Shown here piece by piece: positions 16,334 through 26,583 of a stretch of 64,000 nucleotides of DNA. The position numbers and the translations under genes are program-made. Origin of the DNA: Phycisphaerales bacterium (GTDB lineage: Bacteria; Planctomycetota; Phycisphaerae; Phycisphaerales; UBA1924); the NCBI GenBank assembly GCA_040221175.1, contig JAVJVK010000004.1:1038268-1102267 (forward strand). The letters are read 5' to 3'. Positions within the stretch are counted from its first letter, which is position 1, and each line of letters begins with the position of its first letter. Under the pieces are notes generated by a model, which saw only the letters and a program-made list of their open reading frames with translations, did no database searches and had not been told where the DNA came from.

Positions 16334-17548
16334 TCAGGCCACCGCCGCCCCGACCGCCGCACTAACCTTCTTGGCCGCGTCGCCCAGGTCGGTCGCGGCC
16401 TGCAGCGTGCTCAGCTTGCCGCTGGCGTCTTCGAGGATCTTGCGGCCCGCCTGCACGTTGGTGCCCTCCAGACGCACGACCAGGGGCACCTCGAAGCCGA
16501 TCTCCGTCGCCGCGTTGACGATGCCTTGCGCAATCACGGCGCAGTCCATGATGCCGCCGAAGATGTTGACCAGGACGCCCTTGACGGCCTTGTCGTCCAG
16601 GATGATCCGGAACGCCTCGGTCACGGCCTCCTCGCTGGCGCTGCCGCCCACGTCCAGGAAGTTCGCCGGCGTGCCGCCCTCGAGCGCGATCGTGTCCATC
16701 GTCGCCATCGCCAGGCCGGCGCCGTTGACCAGGCAGCCGATGTTGCCGTCCAGGGCGATGTAGCTGAGGCCGGCCTCCTGGGCCCGCAGCTCGCTCTTGT
16801 TCTCCTCGCTGGGGTCGAACATCTCCTGGAGGTCCTTGTGGCGGAACAGGGCGTTGTCGTCGAAGTTGAACTTGGCGTCGATGGCCAGGAGCTCGCCATC
16901 GGGGTGCTCGTCGCTGGGCGGAGTGACGATCAAGGGGTTAATCTCGGCGATCGAGCAGTCCTTCTCGAGGAAGGTCTTGGCCAGGGCCATCATCGCCTTG
17001 ACGGCCTGGTTCACCAGCTTGCCCTTGAAGCCAAGCGCAAACGCCACCTTGCGGGCCTGGTAGGGCTGCAGGCCGATCAGCGGGTGCAGGCGCTCCCGCA
17101 CGATCGCGCCCGGGTTCTCCTCGGCGACCTTCTCGATCTCGACGCCGCCCTCGCTGCTGGCGATGAGCACGTGCTGGCGGGTCTTGCGGTCGGTGGTGAT
17201 GGCCAGGTAGTACTCATGCGCAATGTCCACGCCCGCGGCCATCAAGAGCTTGGTCACCTCGAGCCCCTCGGGGCCCGTCTGGACGCTGACCATCTTGTTG
17301 CTGAGCATGAACTCGGCCGCCTCGGTGGCCTCCTGGGCGGTCTTGACGAGCTTGACGAACCCGGCCTTGCCGCGCCCGCCGGCGTGCACCTGGGCCTTGA
17401 CGACGGCGAGCTTGTCGCCGGCCATGTCCTTGGTCACCTCGTCGAACACGGCCGCCGCCCGCCCCGCGTCCTCGATCACGACCGCCGGGGGCACGGGCAC
17501 GCCCGCCTTGCTGAGGATGTCGCGGGCCTGGTACTCGTGGATCTTCAT
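16334..17548 (-). CDS. sucC: Succinyl-CoA synthetase beta subunit
   Basis: SucC is the ATP-grasp and substrate-binding subunit of succinyl-CoA synthetase in the TCA cycle. The 404-residue protein begins MKIHEYQARDIL and shows the ATP-grasp lysine region VVKAQVHAGGRGKAG, EINPLIV, and the C-terminal VNIFGGIMDC phosphate-binding loop. It is slightly longer than the 388-residue Escherichia coli protein. ATG at 17548 is fixed by homology; upstream codons are low-complexity. The partner sucD is not adjacent but lies at 59782 on the other strand. hisN follows without a gap. Confidence 0.95.
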   Translation of the reverse strand: MKIHEYQARDILSKAGVPVPPAVVIEDAGRAAAVFDEVTKDMAGDKLAVVKAQVHAGGRGKAGFVKLVKTAQEATEAAEFMLSNKMVSVQTGPEGLEVTKLLMAAGVDIAHEYYLAITTDRKTRQHVLIASSEGGVEIEKVAEENPGAIVRERLHPLIGLQPYQARKVAFALGFKGKLVNQAVKAMMALAKTFLEKDCSIAEINPLIVTPPSDEHPDGELLAIDAKFNFDDNALFRHKDLQEMFDPSEENKSELRAQEAGLSYIALDGNIGCLVNGAGLAMATMDTIALEGGTPANFLDVGGSASEEAVTEAFRIILDDKAVKGVLVNIFGGIMDCAVIAQGIVNAATEIGFEVPLVVRLEGTNVQAGRKILEDASGKLSTLQAATDLGDAAKKVSAAVGAAVA

Positions 17549-17677
17549 CTGGGTCACTCCGTGACGGGGTATCGGGGGCAAGGCGCCGTCGGGAGCGGCA
17601 GGGTAGGGCGGGGGGCGGCAATCGGCATCCGGCAGTCGGCGATCGGCCGCGTCCGCGGACAACCCCTACCCTCCCCC

Positions 17678-18190
17678 GTGTACCACCTGGCCGAAGAGTT
17701 CGCCATCTGGGTCTTCTCGCTGAGCGTCGACGAGGCGGCGTGGGTCCGCCGCGCTGAGGGCTTGTACCTCGTTCTCCTCCTTCCGTTCTTCGCCGCGGCG
17801 TGCTGCACCTGCTTCTACTGGGGCAGCTTGCGGCGTGACACCGACGCCTTCAGCCGCTTCATCATCCGGATGCACGCCACGCGGCGGCGCGCCCTTGCGT
17901 TCTCGCTCGCGTTCCTGGTGTGCAGCCTGCCTAGTGCGGGAGCCGTCCTCGCCGAGCACGCCGCGCACTATTCGCCCCGCGTCCAGCCCCATTACGAGCA
18001 GGCCGCCGTAGAGGGCCGCCTGCCCAAGGACACCGCCCGCACCTCGTCAGGCTCCAGGTACGCCGACCGCGGCGACTACTTGCGCATCTTTCAATGGGGC
18101 ATGCCGTTCATCGCGCCGCCCTGCGCGATCCTCGGCCAGGTGTTCTGGTGGTGGGGCCACGGGCGGCTGCGACGGCTCCAGAACGAGTAG
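17678..18190 (+). CDS. Small integral membrane protein of unknown function
   Basis: A 170-residue frame with strong hydrophobic segments at about residues 27-50 (LYLVLLLPFFAAACCTCFYW), 70-90 (LAFSLAFLVCSLPSAGAVL) and 140-158, separated by basic loops, looks like a real membrane protein. The start is uncertain: GTG at 17678 is the first plausible codon after the sucC divergent region, without a clear Shine-Dalgarno. No family was recognised. It is followed by a long gene-free spacer with a repeat array. Confidence 0.5.
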   Translation: MYHLAEEFAIWVFSLSVDEAAWVRRAEGLYLVLLLPFFAAACCTCFYWGSLRRDTDAFSRFIIRMHATRRRALAFSLAFLVCSLPSAGAVLAEHAAHYSPRVQPHYEQAAVEGRLPKDTARTSSGSRYADRGDYLRIFQWGMPFIAPPCAILGQVFWWWGHGRLRRLQNE

Positions 18191-18289
18191 CGCCCGCACG
18201 CCGCCGCCATCGGCCATGGCGCGGGGGCCATGGCCGATCTCCACGCGGAGCGTGCCGCTCGCCCCCCGGACAGATCGACCGTCCCCCCG

Positions 18290-18499
18290 GCCGTCGCCGA
18301 TCGCCCCGCAGCAACCGCCGATCGCCCCCCGGCAACCGAAGCTCTCCCCCCGGCAACCTCCGATCTCCTCGCGGCAACCGACGTTCTTCCCCCGGCAACC
18401 TCCGATCTTCTCGCGGCAACCATCGATCTCCCCCCGGCAACCGGCGATCTCCGCCCGGCAACCGTCGATTGCCCCGCGGACATCGACGGTTGCTGTTGG
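18290..18499. repeat. Tandem array of degenerate 21-bp repeats (array 1)
   Basis: The hexamer GCAACC recurs at 18311, 18332, 18353, 18374, 18395, 18416, 18437 and 18458, exactly 21 bases apart, with weaker copies before and after (about 18290 and 18479). The consensus unit reads CCCGGCAACCTCCGATCTCCC, and the differences lie mainly in the bases after GCAACC and at the unit ends. The array occupies a spacer between two plus-strand genes and has no spacer sequences, so it is not a CRISPR array. Because 21 is a multiple of three, several frames are open and would encode 7-residue repeats such as SPRQPPI, but no credible gene uses them. Confidence 0.9.
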
Positions 18500-18925
18500 G
18501 GTGTCGATGCCGTAGGCCCGGCCTCATTGGCCGTGCGGGCCGATTCCGGGCCCCGACACCCGAACAAGCCCGCCCCCGCACCGGCCCCGGACGCCCGCAC
18601 CGCAGCGTCCGAGAACCACCGAAGTTTTTCTGTCGGTTTTCCGGACTTGGACTGAAGTGCCTTCTCGGACGGCTCGATGACCCTCGTGGATCGGGGGTTT
18701 TCGGCCGGGCCGCGTTGGCCCGGCGGCCCACGCGATCCTGACCCCACCGGCTCGGGACGGACCCCGGCCGGCCGACGTGGAGCGAATCCCGATGGATTGG
18801 CAGACACACGAACGAGCGTCCTTCGCCGCCCGCACCCAGGCACAGGGCCCCGCCCGGCGCACGCCGGCCGCCGCCCGCCGCCGCATCGCGTCCGCCCCGC
18901 GGACCACCACGAACGGAGGTGCCCA
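18500..18925. other. Rest of the 18.2-18.9 kb gene-free spacer
   Basis: After the repeat array the spacer has no gene with recognisable features. It contains a T-rich patch near 18612-18645 (AAGTTTTTCTG and GGTTTTCC), GC-rich inverted repeats near 18700-18740 and 18760-18775, and the ribosome binding site GGAGGT at 18915-18920 for the next gene. A promoter for that gene is expected here but could not be placed. Confidence 0.5.
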
Positions 18926-19597
18926 ATGAGCACCGTGCCCAAGAGTTACCCCGACGCCATCGACTGGACCACCGACCACCTGGCCAACTGGCCGGCCGAC
19001 CCCACCGAGATCGGCCTGGACGCGGCCCGCATCCTGGAGCTGACCCAGCGCAAGGACCTGGCCGCCGCGGCCCTGGCCAACGCGCGCCAGCTCGACGCGG
19101 ACAAGAAGGCCGCCTACGAGGACTACCACGCCAAGGCCAAGGCCATGCGCGACTACGCCAGCCAGAGCGTGGGCATCGTCCGCAGCTTCGCCCAGGGCAG
19201 CGACAACCCCCAGGCGGTCTACACCCTGGCCCAGATCCCCGCGCCCGCCGACCCGGCGCCCGCGCCGCCCCCCGGCGTGCCCTACAAGTTTGAGACCCGC
19301 CTGATCCAGGGCGGGGCCCTCGAGGTCTCCTTCGAGTGCGACAACGAGGGGACCAACGCGGTGAGCTACGAGGTCCGCCGCCGCGACGGCAGCGGCCAGG
19401 GCGCACCGTTTAACTTCATCATGAACGCCGGCGAACGCAGGTTCGTCGACGACACGATCCCCAACGGCACCGGCACGGTGACCTACCGGATCGTGGGCTT
19501 TCGCACCATCAACCGGGGCGAGCCGGCGTACTTCGTGGTGGCCTTCGGCGCGGGCAACTCCGCCGAGGTCATCATGACCGGCGAGGACGCCGCCTGA
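18926..19597 (+). CDS. Conserved protein of unknown function, helical N-terminus plus beta-sandwich
   Basis: ATG at 18926 follows GGAGGT by 5 bases, an excellent site. The 223-residue protein has a helical half (residues 1-100, rich in Ala, Lys and Asp), a Pro/Ala linker (APADPAPAPPPG) and a second half with beta-strand alternation resembling a fibronectin-type-III-like sandwich (EVSFECDNEG, YEVRRRDGSG, VTYRIVGFRTINRGEPAYFVVAF). There is no signal peptide or membrane helix, so it is probably cytoplasmic. Similar proteins occur in planctomycetes, but no function is known to me. Confidence 0.72.
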   Translation: MSTVPKSYPDAIDWTTDHLANWPADPTEIGLDAARILELTQRKDLAAAALANARQLDADKKAAYEDYHAKAKAMRDYASQSVGIVRSFAQGSDNPQAVYTLAQIPAPADPAPAPPPGVPYKFETRLIQGGALEVSFECDNEGTNAVSYEVRRRDGSGQGAPFNFIMNAGERRFVDDTIPNGTGTVTYRIVGFRTINRGEPAYFVVAFGAGNSAEVIMTGEDAA

Positions 19598-19750
19598 GGG
19601 GCGCTTCGCTCGAGGTTCGCCAACGTACCGCCCGCCCCCGGCGTGGACGCCCGTCCGCCCCGGGGGCGTGCGCGTGCGCCCGGAGCGGGCCGGCCCCGAC
19701 CCGGCTCGATCGGGGCCCTACCGTGCGCCGAACCCAGGGGGAATCTCATC

Positions 19751-20239
19751 ATGCACGCACGCACCCGACCCGTTGCCGCCGCGCTCGCGGCCGTCCTGCC
19801 GCTCTCGCTCCTTACCGCCTGCGCCACCACCGCCGACCCCGACGCCCGCGCCGAGCCGGCCGCGCGAGTGCACTACCTGGAGATCGTCACGCCCGACGTC
19901 GCCGAGACCTGCGCCCTGCTGGGCCAGACCCAGGGCCTGCGCTTTGGCGAGCCCGTCGCCGAGCTTGGCCTGGCCCGAACCGCCCCGCTCGCCGGGGGTG
20001 GCCGCGTGGGCGTGCGCCCCATCATGGCCCCGGGCGAGGGCCCGGTGGTGCGGCCCTACGTGCTGGTCGACGACCTGGACGCCGCCGTGCAAGCCGCCCG
20101 CGATGCGGGGGCCCAGATCGCCATCGACCGCATGGCCATCCCCGGCCAGGGCGTCATCGCGATCTACATCCTGGGGGGCATCGAGCACGGGCTGTGGATG
20201 CTCGAGGGGGACGATGAGGACGGGGACGAGGGCGGCTGA
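19751..20239 (+). CDS. VOC (glyoxalase-fold) lipoprotein
   Basis: The 162-residue protein has a lipoprotein signal ending LLTAC (Cys24), then a vicinal-oxygen-chelate-type domain: VHYLEIVTPDVAETCALLGQ, a central VRPYVLVDDLDAAVQAARDAG, and GGIEHGLWMLEG at the end. VOC proteins include glyoxalases, dioxygenases and resistance proteins; a lipid-anchored one is uncommon. The usual metal ligands are only partly recognisable (Glu in the first strand, His in the last). A GGGGGAA tract precedes the start. Confidence 0.72.
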   Translation: MHARTRPVAAALAAVLPLSLLTACATTADPDARAEPAARVHYLEIVTPDVAETCALLGQTQGLRFGEPVAELGLARTAPLAGGGRVGVRPIMAPGEGPVVRPYVLVDDLDAAVQAARDAGAQIAIDRMAIPGQGVIAIYILGGIEHGLWMLEGDDEDGDEGG

Positions 20240-20317
20240 CCGGCGATTCATGCGCGGCTCATCGCCGGTTCATGGGGCCGGGCGAAGCTTCGGGAAGAAC
20301 CCCGGAGGACCCGCGCC

Positions 20318-20584
20318 ATGCCCTATCCCAAGAACAAGACCGAAGACCACGGACCGAGCGTCAAGGACGATGAGAAGTACGAGGCCCTCCGCCGCGAGGG
20401 GATGAGCAAGGAAAAGGCCGCCCGCATCGCCAACGCCGACAACCCCGGCGAAAAGGGCGGCAAGCACCCGCCCTACGAGGATTGGACCAAGGACGAGCTC
20501 TACGAGCGCGCCCAGGAGGTCGGCATCGAGGGCCGCAGCGACATGACCAAGGACGAGCTGATCGACGCCCTGCGGAATCACTGA
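20318..20584 (+). CDS. Small protein with DUF7218-like N-terminus and Rho-N/SAP-like C-terminus
   Basis: An 88-residue hydrophilic protein. The first half (YEALRREGMSKEKAARIAN) resembles a widespread short domain in stress-associated bacterial proteins. The second half, WTKDELYERAQEVGIEGRSDMTKDELIDALRNH, has the helix-extended loop-helix pattern of Rho N-terminal or SAP domains, which can bind nucleic acid. GGAGGA lies about 10 bases before the ATG. Function is inferred only at this level. Confidence 0.75.
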   Translation: MPYPKNKTEDHGPSVKDDEKYEALRREGMSKEKAARIANADNPGEKGGKHPPYEDWTKDELYERAQEVGIEGRSDMTKDELIDALRNH

Positions 20585-20590
20585 CGCAGG

Positions 20591-21229
20591 CTACTCGAGG
20601 GCCTTGCGGCCCCACGGCAGGTCGAAGCGGTCCCTGGTCGTGCAGTAGCTGGGCCCGCCCATGCGGCCGAAGGCGGCGAGCTTCGCCGGGTCGGTGTGGC
20701 GCCGCTCGTTGACCAGGCCCTCGGCGGCGTGCACGCGGACGACCTCGCCCAGGACGAGGTTTCCGCTGGAGGCAACGCCGGGGTTGGTGCGGATGACCTG
20801 CCGGGTGACGCACTCGAAGGCCGCCGGGCACTCGGCGACCCTGGGCGGCTTGACGACGCTGCTGGCGATGGGCGTGAGGCCGCTGAGGTCGAACTCGCTC
20901 TGGCCGTGCGGCAAGGGCTCGGCGCACGCGGCGACCTGCCTTGCGATGGCCTCGGTCACGACGTTGACGACGAACTCGCCCGTGCCGCCGTCTTCCTCGA
21001 GCCTGGCGTTGCGCAGGGTGTCCTTGTCCTCGCCGGCCGCGTCGCTGGCCGGGCAGAAGGCGAGCATCATGGGCTCGCTGCCCACGCCGCAGAAGAAGCT
21101 GAAGGGCGCCAGGTTCGTGCGGCCGTCGGCGGAGATGGTCGAGACGAAGGCGATGGGCCTGGGCACGATCATCCCGATGAGCAGCTTGTAGCGGTCGCTG
21201 GCGGGCAGGTCTTGGGGCGTCAGTTCCAT
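20591..21229 (-). CDS. Flavin reductase family protein (FMN-binding split barrel)
   Basis: The 212-residue protein matches the flavin reductase-like split barrel: VPRPIAFVSTISADGRTNLAPFSFF near the N-terminus holds the FMN-phosphate-binding loop, followed by KDTLRN, EFVVNVV and a C-terminal LVLGEVVRVH strand. Members reduce FMN or act as flavin-dependent oxidoreductases. The partner or substrate is not evident from neighbours. The stop lies 6 bases from the convergent small protein gene. Confidence 0.85.
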   Translation of the reverse strand: MELTPQDLPASDRYKLLIGMIVPRPIAFVSTISADGRTNLAPFSFFCGVGSEPMMLAFCPASDAAGEDKDTLRNARLEEDGGTGEFVVNVVTEAIARQVAACAEPLPHGQSEFDLSGLTPIASSVVKPPRVAECPAAFECVTRQVIRTNPGVASSGNLVLGEVVRVHAAEGLVNERRHTDPAKLAAFGRMGGPSYCTTRDRFDLPWGRKALE

Positions 21230-21269
21230 GCCGCGAGCGTACGGGCCAACGCGGGCGGACGGGCCCGGC

Positions 21270-22568
21270 TCAGCGCCGGCGGCGACGCGGGGCGTCCTCT
21301 CCGCCGCCCTGGCCGGGGCTCTCTCGGCGCGATTCGGCCGTCTTGGGCGTGCTCGTCACGTCGAAGAGGATCATCTGCTCGGCCCGGCTGGGCTCGGCCG
21401 GCTCGGCGAAGATGCCCCAGAAGCCCGGCGAGTTGTACGCCTTGACCGTCAGCGGCGGATGCACGTGGTGGGCGAAGGGCGCCCAGTAGCGCGTGTCGTC
21501 GATGGTGCCAAAGCGGTCCCACGGCTTGCGGAGCACCTCGAGGTCGGAGATGTCCGGCGCCCGGCTGGACGAGGTCATCATGCCGTTGAGGTCGATGGGG
21601 ATCCACGTCGTCCGGCCGTTCTCGACCAGGGCGAACTCGACCCAGGCGATCATCTCGCCCTCGCGGTTGTTGCGCTGGGTCAGCACCTCCTCGTCGTCGG
21701 CCCTCGCGTCGGCGATGATGCCGATGACCATGCGCGCGGGCAGGCCCGCCCGCCGCATCGCGTACACGAGCAGCGCGCACGTGTCGAACTGGTTGCCGCG
21801 ACGGCGCACGAACGTCGTCGGCACGCCGTGGATCTCGATGCCCTCGATCTCGCCCGTGCGCGCCGTGTTCAGGCCGTCGCCCGAACGCGAGCGGATGTGG
21901 CCCCAGACGGCGCCGGTGAGGTACTTTGCCAGGAGGTAGGGCGGCACGTCCTTGGGACTCGCGCCCAATCGTTGGATGACGTTATCCATGGAGCGCGCGA
22001 CGCGGTCGAGACCCTCGTAGGGCTCGCCGTCCAGGCCCAGCTCGATGCCCACCTGCGGGTCGAGCGCGCTCAGGGCGTCCTCGGGCCAGTCGCCCGCGGG
22101 CCACTCGACGGCCATGGCGCGCTGGTCGTCGACGGTGACGTCGTAGGAGGTCATGGCCATGGTGGACACGACCTCGATGTCGCGGGCCGTGCCCTTGGCG
22201 ATGGCCCAGCCCAGGTAGCGCGAGCCGGCGTGCTTGTTGTTCAGCCGAACGTACGGGTCGGTGCGCGCGGGGGTGGCGTCGCGATCGTTGACGCGGACGG
22301 CCATCTCGATGGTGTTCTCGTGCACGCGGTGGATGCTGGTGCGCTCGAGCATCGGCACGACGACGGTGGCCTGCTCGAACTCCCACGTGTCGTAGGAGGC
22401 GCCCCGGTTCTGGCCCTGGTTGCCCGCATCCTGCCAGGCGCGGATGTTGGCGCGGAAGCGGACGGTCCAGTCGCGGCTCTCGCCCTGGCGCAGCACGCTC
22501 TGGGCAAGGACGCCGCTGGCCAGCGCCAGGCCGGCCGCGGCGGCGGCCAGGTGTGTCATTCGGATCAT
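21270..22568 (-). CDS. Secreted transglutaminase-like protein with atypical catalytic site
   Basis: The 432-residue protein has a signal peptide (about residues 1-23, ending VLAQ) and a long N-terminal beta-rich region. The transglutaminase/cysteine-protease-like core begins with DTCALLVYAMRRAGLPARMV, the expected Cys segment. The third-position Asp is in WIPIDLNG. The middle motif, normally HAWVE, reads IAWVEFAL, so the catalytic His is not at its usual place. A disordered Arg/Gly/Glu tail ends the protein. It may be an inactive or modified fold member. ATG at 22568 is chosen for the signal peptide. Confidence 0.78.
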   Translation of the reverse strand: MIRMTHLAAAAAGLALASGVLAQSVLRQGESRDWTVRFRANIRAWQDAGNQGQNRGASYDTWEFEQATVVVPMLERTSIHRVHENTIEMAVRVNDRDATPARTDPYVRLNNKHAGSRYLGWAIAKGTARDIEVVSTMAMTSYDVTVDDQRAMAVEWPAGDWPEDALSALDPQVGIELGLDGEPYEGLDRVARSMDNVIQRLGASPKDVPPYLLAKYLTGAVWGHIRSRSGDGLNTARTGEIEGIEIHGVPTTFVRRRGNQFDTCALLVYAMRRAGLPARMVIGIIADARADDEEVLTQRNNREGEMIAWVEFALVENGRTTWIPIDLNGMMTSSSRAPDISDLEVLRKPWDRFGTIDDTRYWAPFAHHVHPPLTVKAYNSPGFWGIFAEPAEPSRAEQMILFDVTSTPKTAESRRESPGQGGGEDAPRRRRR

Positions 22569-22753
22569 GGAAAGGCCCCCTGTGGGTCTGGGCGTTGCGG
22601 CGGCGCGGCGGGGCCGCGGCGCATCTGCCAGACTGTACGGGCCGGCCGGTGGCGGGTTGCGTGGGACCCGACCGGGCCGCCGGGCGTCCATACGATGCCG
22701 GGCAACCCCTTTCCCTGGCCGATCACCCCCCGAGCACGCCCGCAGGAGCTTCC

Positions 22754-24220
<1,467 letters not shown>

Positions 24221-24271
24221 GGCATCGAGCGACCCGCCCCGTCGACGCTGGCCCGGCTGGAGTACGCGTGC

Positions 24272-25069
24272 GTGCCATCGGCGGTGTATGCGGCGGGCAT
24301 GGCGGCCGGCACAGTGGCGATGTCGGGCGTGGCGGTCGCGTACGAGCAATTCCTGGCCATCGGGCTGATCACGTCGATCGCGTGGATGGCGCACCTGCTG
24401 GACCGAGCGAAGCCGCTGCTGCGATGGCACGACCCGGCCGACCGCATGGCCGACGCGGCGCGCGACGCGTGGGTCGTGCGACATCGGCTCGGGCTCAACC
24501 TCGCGGCGATCGAGGCGGGCATCATGGCGAGCGTGCTGGCGCTGATCATCGAGCCGTGGCTTGTGCTGCTCGTGCCCGTGGGCGCCGCATCGGTGCTTGC
24601 CTATGGCGCCCGGGCGAGCGACAGCCGTCGCCTGCGCCCCAAGGACGTGCTTGTCATCAAGAACGCGCTGACGGGGCTTGCATACGCCACGCTCATTGGC
24701 TGCGTGCTGTGGGCGGCGCTGCCATCGCACGAGGAGCTTTGGATCGCACTGGCCGTGGTTGCGCTGCTGGTGACGGCCGACGCGATGCTCAGCGACATCG
24801 ACGACACGCCCGCGGACGCGACCTTCGGCACGCGCACGGTGTCGGTGTGGGCCGGCCGGCGCTGGGCCCGCACCGTCGGCCTGGGCGTCCACGGCATGGC
24901 CGTCGTCCTCTGGCTGGTTCTCGGAACCGGGACGGGCGGGCTTTTTGCATACGGGCTACCACTTACTGCGATCATTCTGACGCTCTCGCCAGCCCTTCGC
25001 ACCGCGATCGATCTGCGTGCGGGACTGCTGGGGGCGATGGCGTTGCTCTGGCTGGCGACCCACTCGTAA
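24272..25069 (+). CDS. UbiA-like membrane protein
   Basis: A highly hydrophobic protein of 265 residues with about seven to eight predicted membrane helices. The loop DAMLSDIDDTPADATFGTRTVSVWAG resembles the second Asp-rich motif of UbiA-type prenyltransferases, while the first site reads LDRAKPLLRWHDPADRM and lacks a clean NDxxDxxxD. It may be a diverged family member or use another lipid substrate. GTG at 24272 is the best visible start, but codons before it (ending LEYAC) look continuous with the protein and an unusual start upstream (CTG at 24248) is possible. Confidence 0.62.
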   Translation: MPSAVYAAGMAAGTVAMSGVAVAYEQFLAIGLITSIAWMAHLLDRAKPLLRWHDPADRMADAARDAWVVRHRLGLNLAAIEAGIMASVLALIIEPWLVLLVPVGAASVLAYGARASDSRRLRPKDVLVIKNALTGLAYATLIGCVLWAALPSHEELWIALAVVALLVTADAMLSDIDDTPADATFGTRTVSVWAGRRWARTVGLGVHGMAVVLWLVLGTGTGGLFAYGLPLTAIILTLSPALRTAIDLRAGLLGAMALLWLATHS

Positions 25070-25114
25070 ACTCGACGCTTCGATTCCGAGTATAGTGATT
25101 ACTAGCAAATACCC

Positions 25115-26560
25115 ATGCGCGCCCTTCGACGGACCATCCCAAGTCTCCTGTGCGCCAGCCTGGCCTGGATGCTGGGTGGGTGCGCCAGCGAGCTTCGGCC
25201 GATCCAGCAGACGTTTCGGCAGGGCAACTTCGACGCGGCGGTCGAGGAAATTCGCGCATATGCCCGGCGGCACGACGGCGGCACACCCCAGACGGTGATC
25301 GCCCACATCGAGCACGGCTCGATGGCGCGGATGGTCGGGCGTTTCGCCGAGAGCGATCGGGCCTTCGCGATGGCCGAGGCGAAGATGGCCGAACTGGATG
25401 AGGACCCGGGCATCAGCGCGAGCGAGCGGATCTCCGCGATGGCGCGCACGCCGGACCGCATTGCGTACGAGGGTTTCTTCTATGACCGCCAGTTCGTGGC
25501 GGCGTATCGAGCATTGAACTCGCTGGCGATGGGCGAGATCGAAGACGCCCGGCAGCACTTCGTGCGGGCCGACCGCTGGCAGACGTACGCCATCGTCGAG
25601 AGCCGCAACCGAGCCGAACGCGTACGCGAGGAACAGGCCGCGGCACGACGTCGCGTGGGTTCGTTCGATCGCATTGCCGGCGATCCCCGCTTCGAGGAGG
25701 TCACACGGGAGAAGTACGGCGATCTTTCACAATACGAGGCCTACGCCGAGTTCGCGAATCCGTACGTCGACATGCTGCGTGCGGTGTACCTCATGGGCGT
25801 GGCCGAGAGCGCGGCCGACTACGACGTCGCCCGGAACCTGCTCCGCCGCGTGGCGGGCATGGCGCCCGACAATCCGTACGTCCTGCAGGACCTGGACCTT
25901 GCCGATCGCCTGGCGCAGGGCGAGGCCGAGCGTCCGGAGCTTGTGTACGTGTTCTTCGAGACGGGGCTGGCGCCATTCCGCGAGCAGACGCGGATCTCGA
26001 TCCCGATCTTCGTGGTGACGGACGTCGCGCAGATCGTCCCGATCGCGGCGCCCTACATCGTATTCGACGGCACGTACGTTCCGACCCTGCTGGCCAGCAC
26101 GCCCGAGGGCACGCACCAGTCGTCGCAGTTGGCGAACGTCGACCGGATCGTCGCGGCGGAGTTCTACGAGCAGTTGCCGGGCTTGCAGACTCGGATGATC
26201 GCGGCGGCGGCGTTCAAGGTGGGCGTGCAGGCGGGGCTGTACGCGGCGACACGGCGCTCCGACCCGATCATCCGCATCCTGACCATGATCGGCGGCGCGA
26301 TCTGGGCGGCATCGACCAACGAGGCCGACCTGCGGACGTGGGCGACCCTGCCCAAGCACGTGGAGTACGTCCGGCTCGATGCGCCAAGTGATGGCCGCGT
26401 TTCGCTCGACGTGGGCGGGCGACGCTACTCGGTTGCGGTCGAACCCGAGGGCATCACCCTCATCACGGTGCGCTCGGTGCGTCCGGGCGCGCCCGTGCTC
26501 ATCACAACCACCAACCTGGAGCCCGAACCATGGACGTTCGAGCCGACGCAATCACCGTAA
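25115..26560 (+). CDS. COG3014-like envelope lipoprotein
   Basis: The 481-residue protein has a lipoprotein signal ending MLGGC (Cys23), TPR-like helices over residues 30-260 (including ARNLLRRVAGMAPDNPYVLQDL), then a beta-rich region with LVYVFFETGLAPFREQTRISIPIF and a short hydrophobic segment near residue 375. This matches the COG3014 type found upstream of YcfL and LpoB homologues in gammaproteobacteria. The same order is seen here, which supports the call. Its precise role is unknown, probably linked to peptidoglycan synthesis. Confidence 0.75.
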   Translation: MRALRRTIPSLLCASLAWMLGGCASELRPIQQTFRQGNFDAAVEEIRAYARRHDGGTPQTVIAHIEHGSMARMVGRFAESDRAFAMAEAKMAELDEDPGISASERISAMARTPDRIAYEGFFYDRQFVAAYRALNSLAMGEIEDARQHFVRADRWQTYAIVESRNRAERVREEQAAARRRVGSFDRIAGDPRFEEVTREKYGDLSQYEAYAEFANPYVDMLRAVYLMGVAESAADYDVARNLLRRVAGMAPDNPYVLQDLDLADRLAQGEAERPELVYVFFETGLAPFREQTRISIPIFVVTDVAQIVPIAAPYIVFDGTYVPTLLASTPEGTHQSSQLANVDRIVAAEFYEQLPGLQTRMIAAAAFKVGVQAGLYAATRRSDPIIRILTMIGGAIWAASTNEADLRTWATLPKHVEYVRLDAPSDGRVSLDVGGRRYSVAVEPEGITLITVRSVRPGAPVLITTTNLEPEPWTFEPTQSP

Positions 26561-26583
26561 GAATCTGGAAGGGAGCATCTGGC

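Noticed and set aside
18290-18499. CRISPR array
   Set aside because: Units are contiguous with no spacers, differ among themselves, and no cas gene is present in the window.
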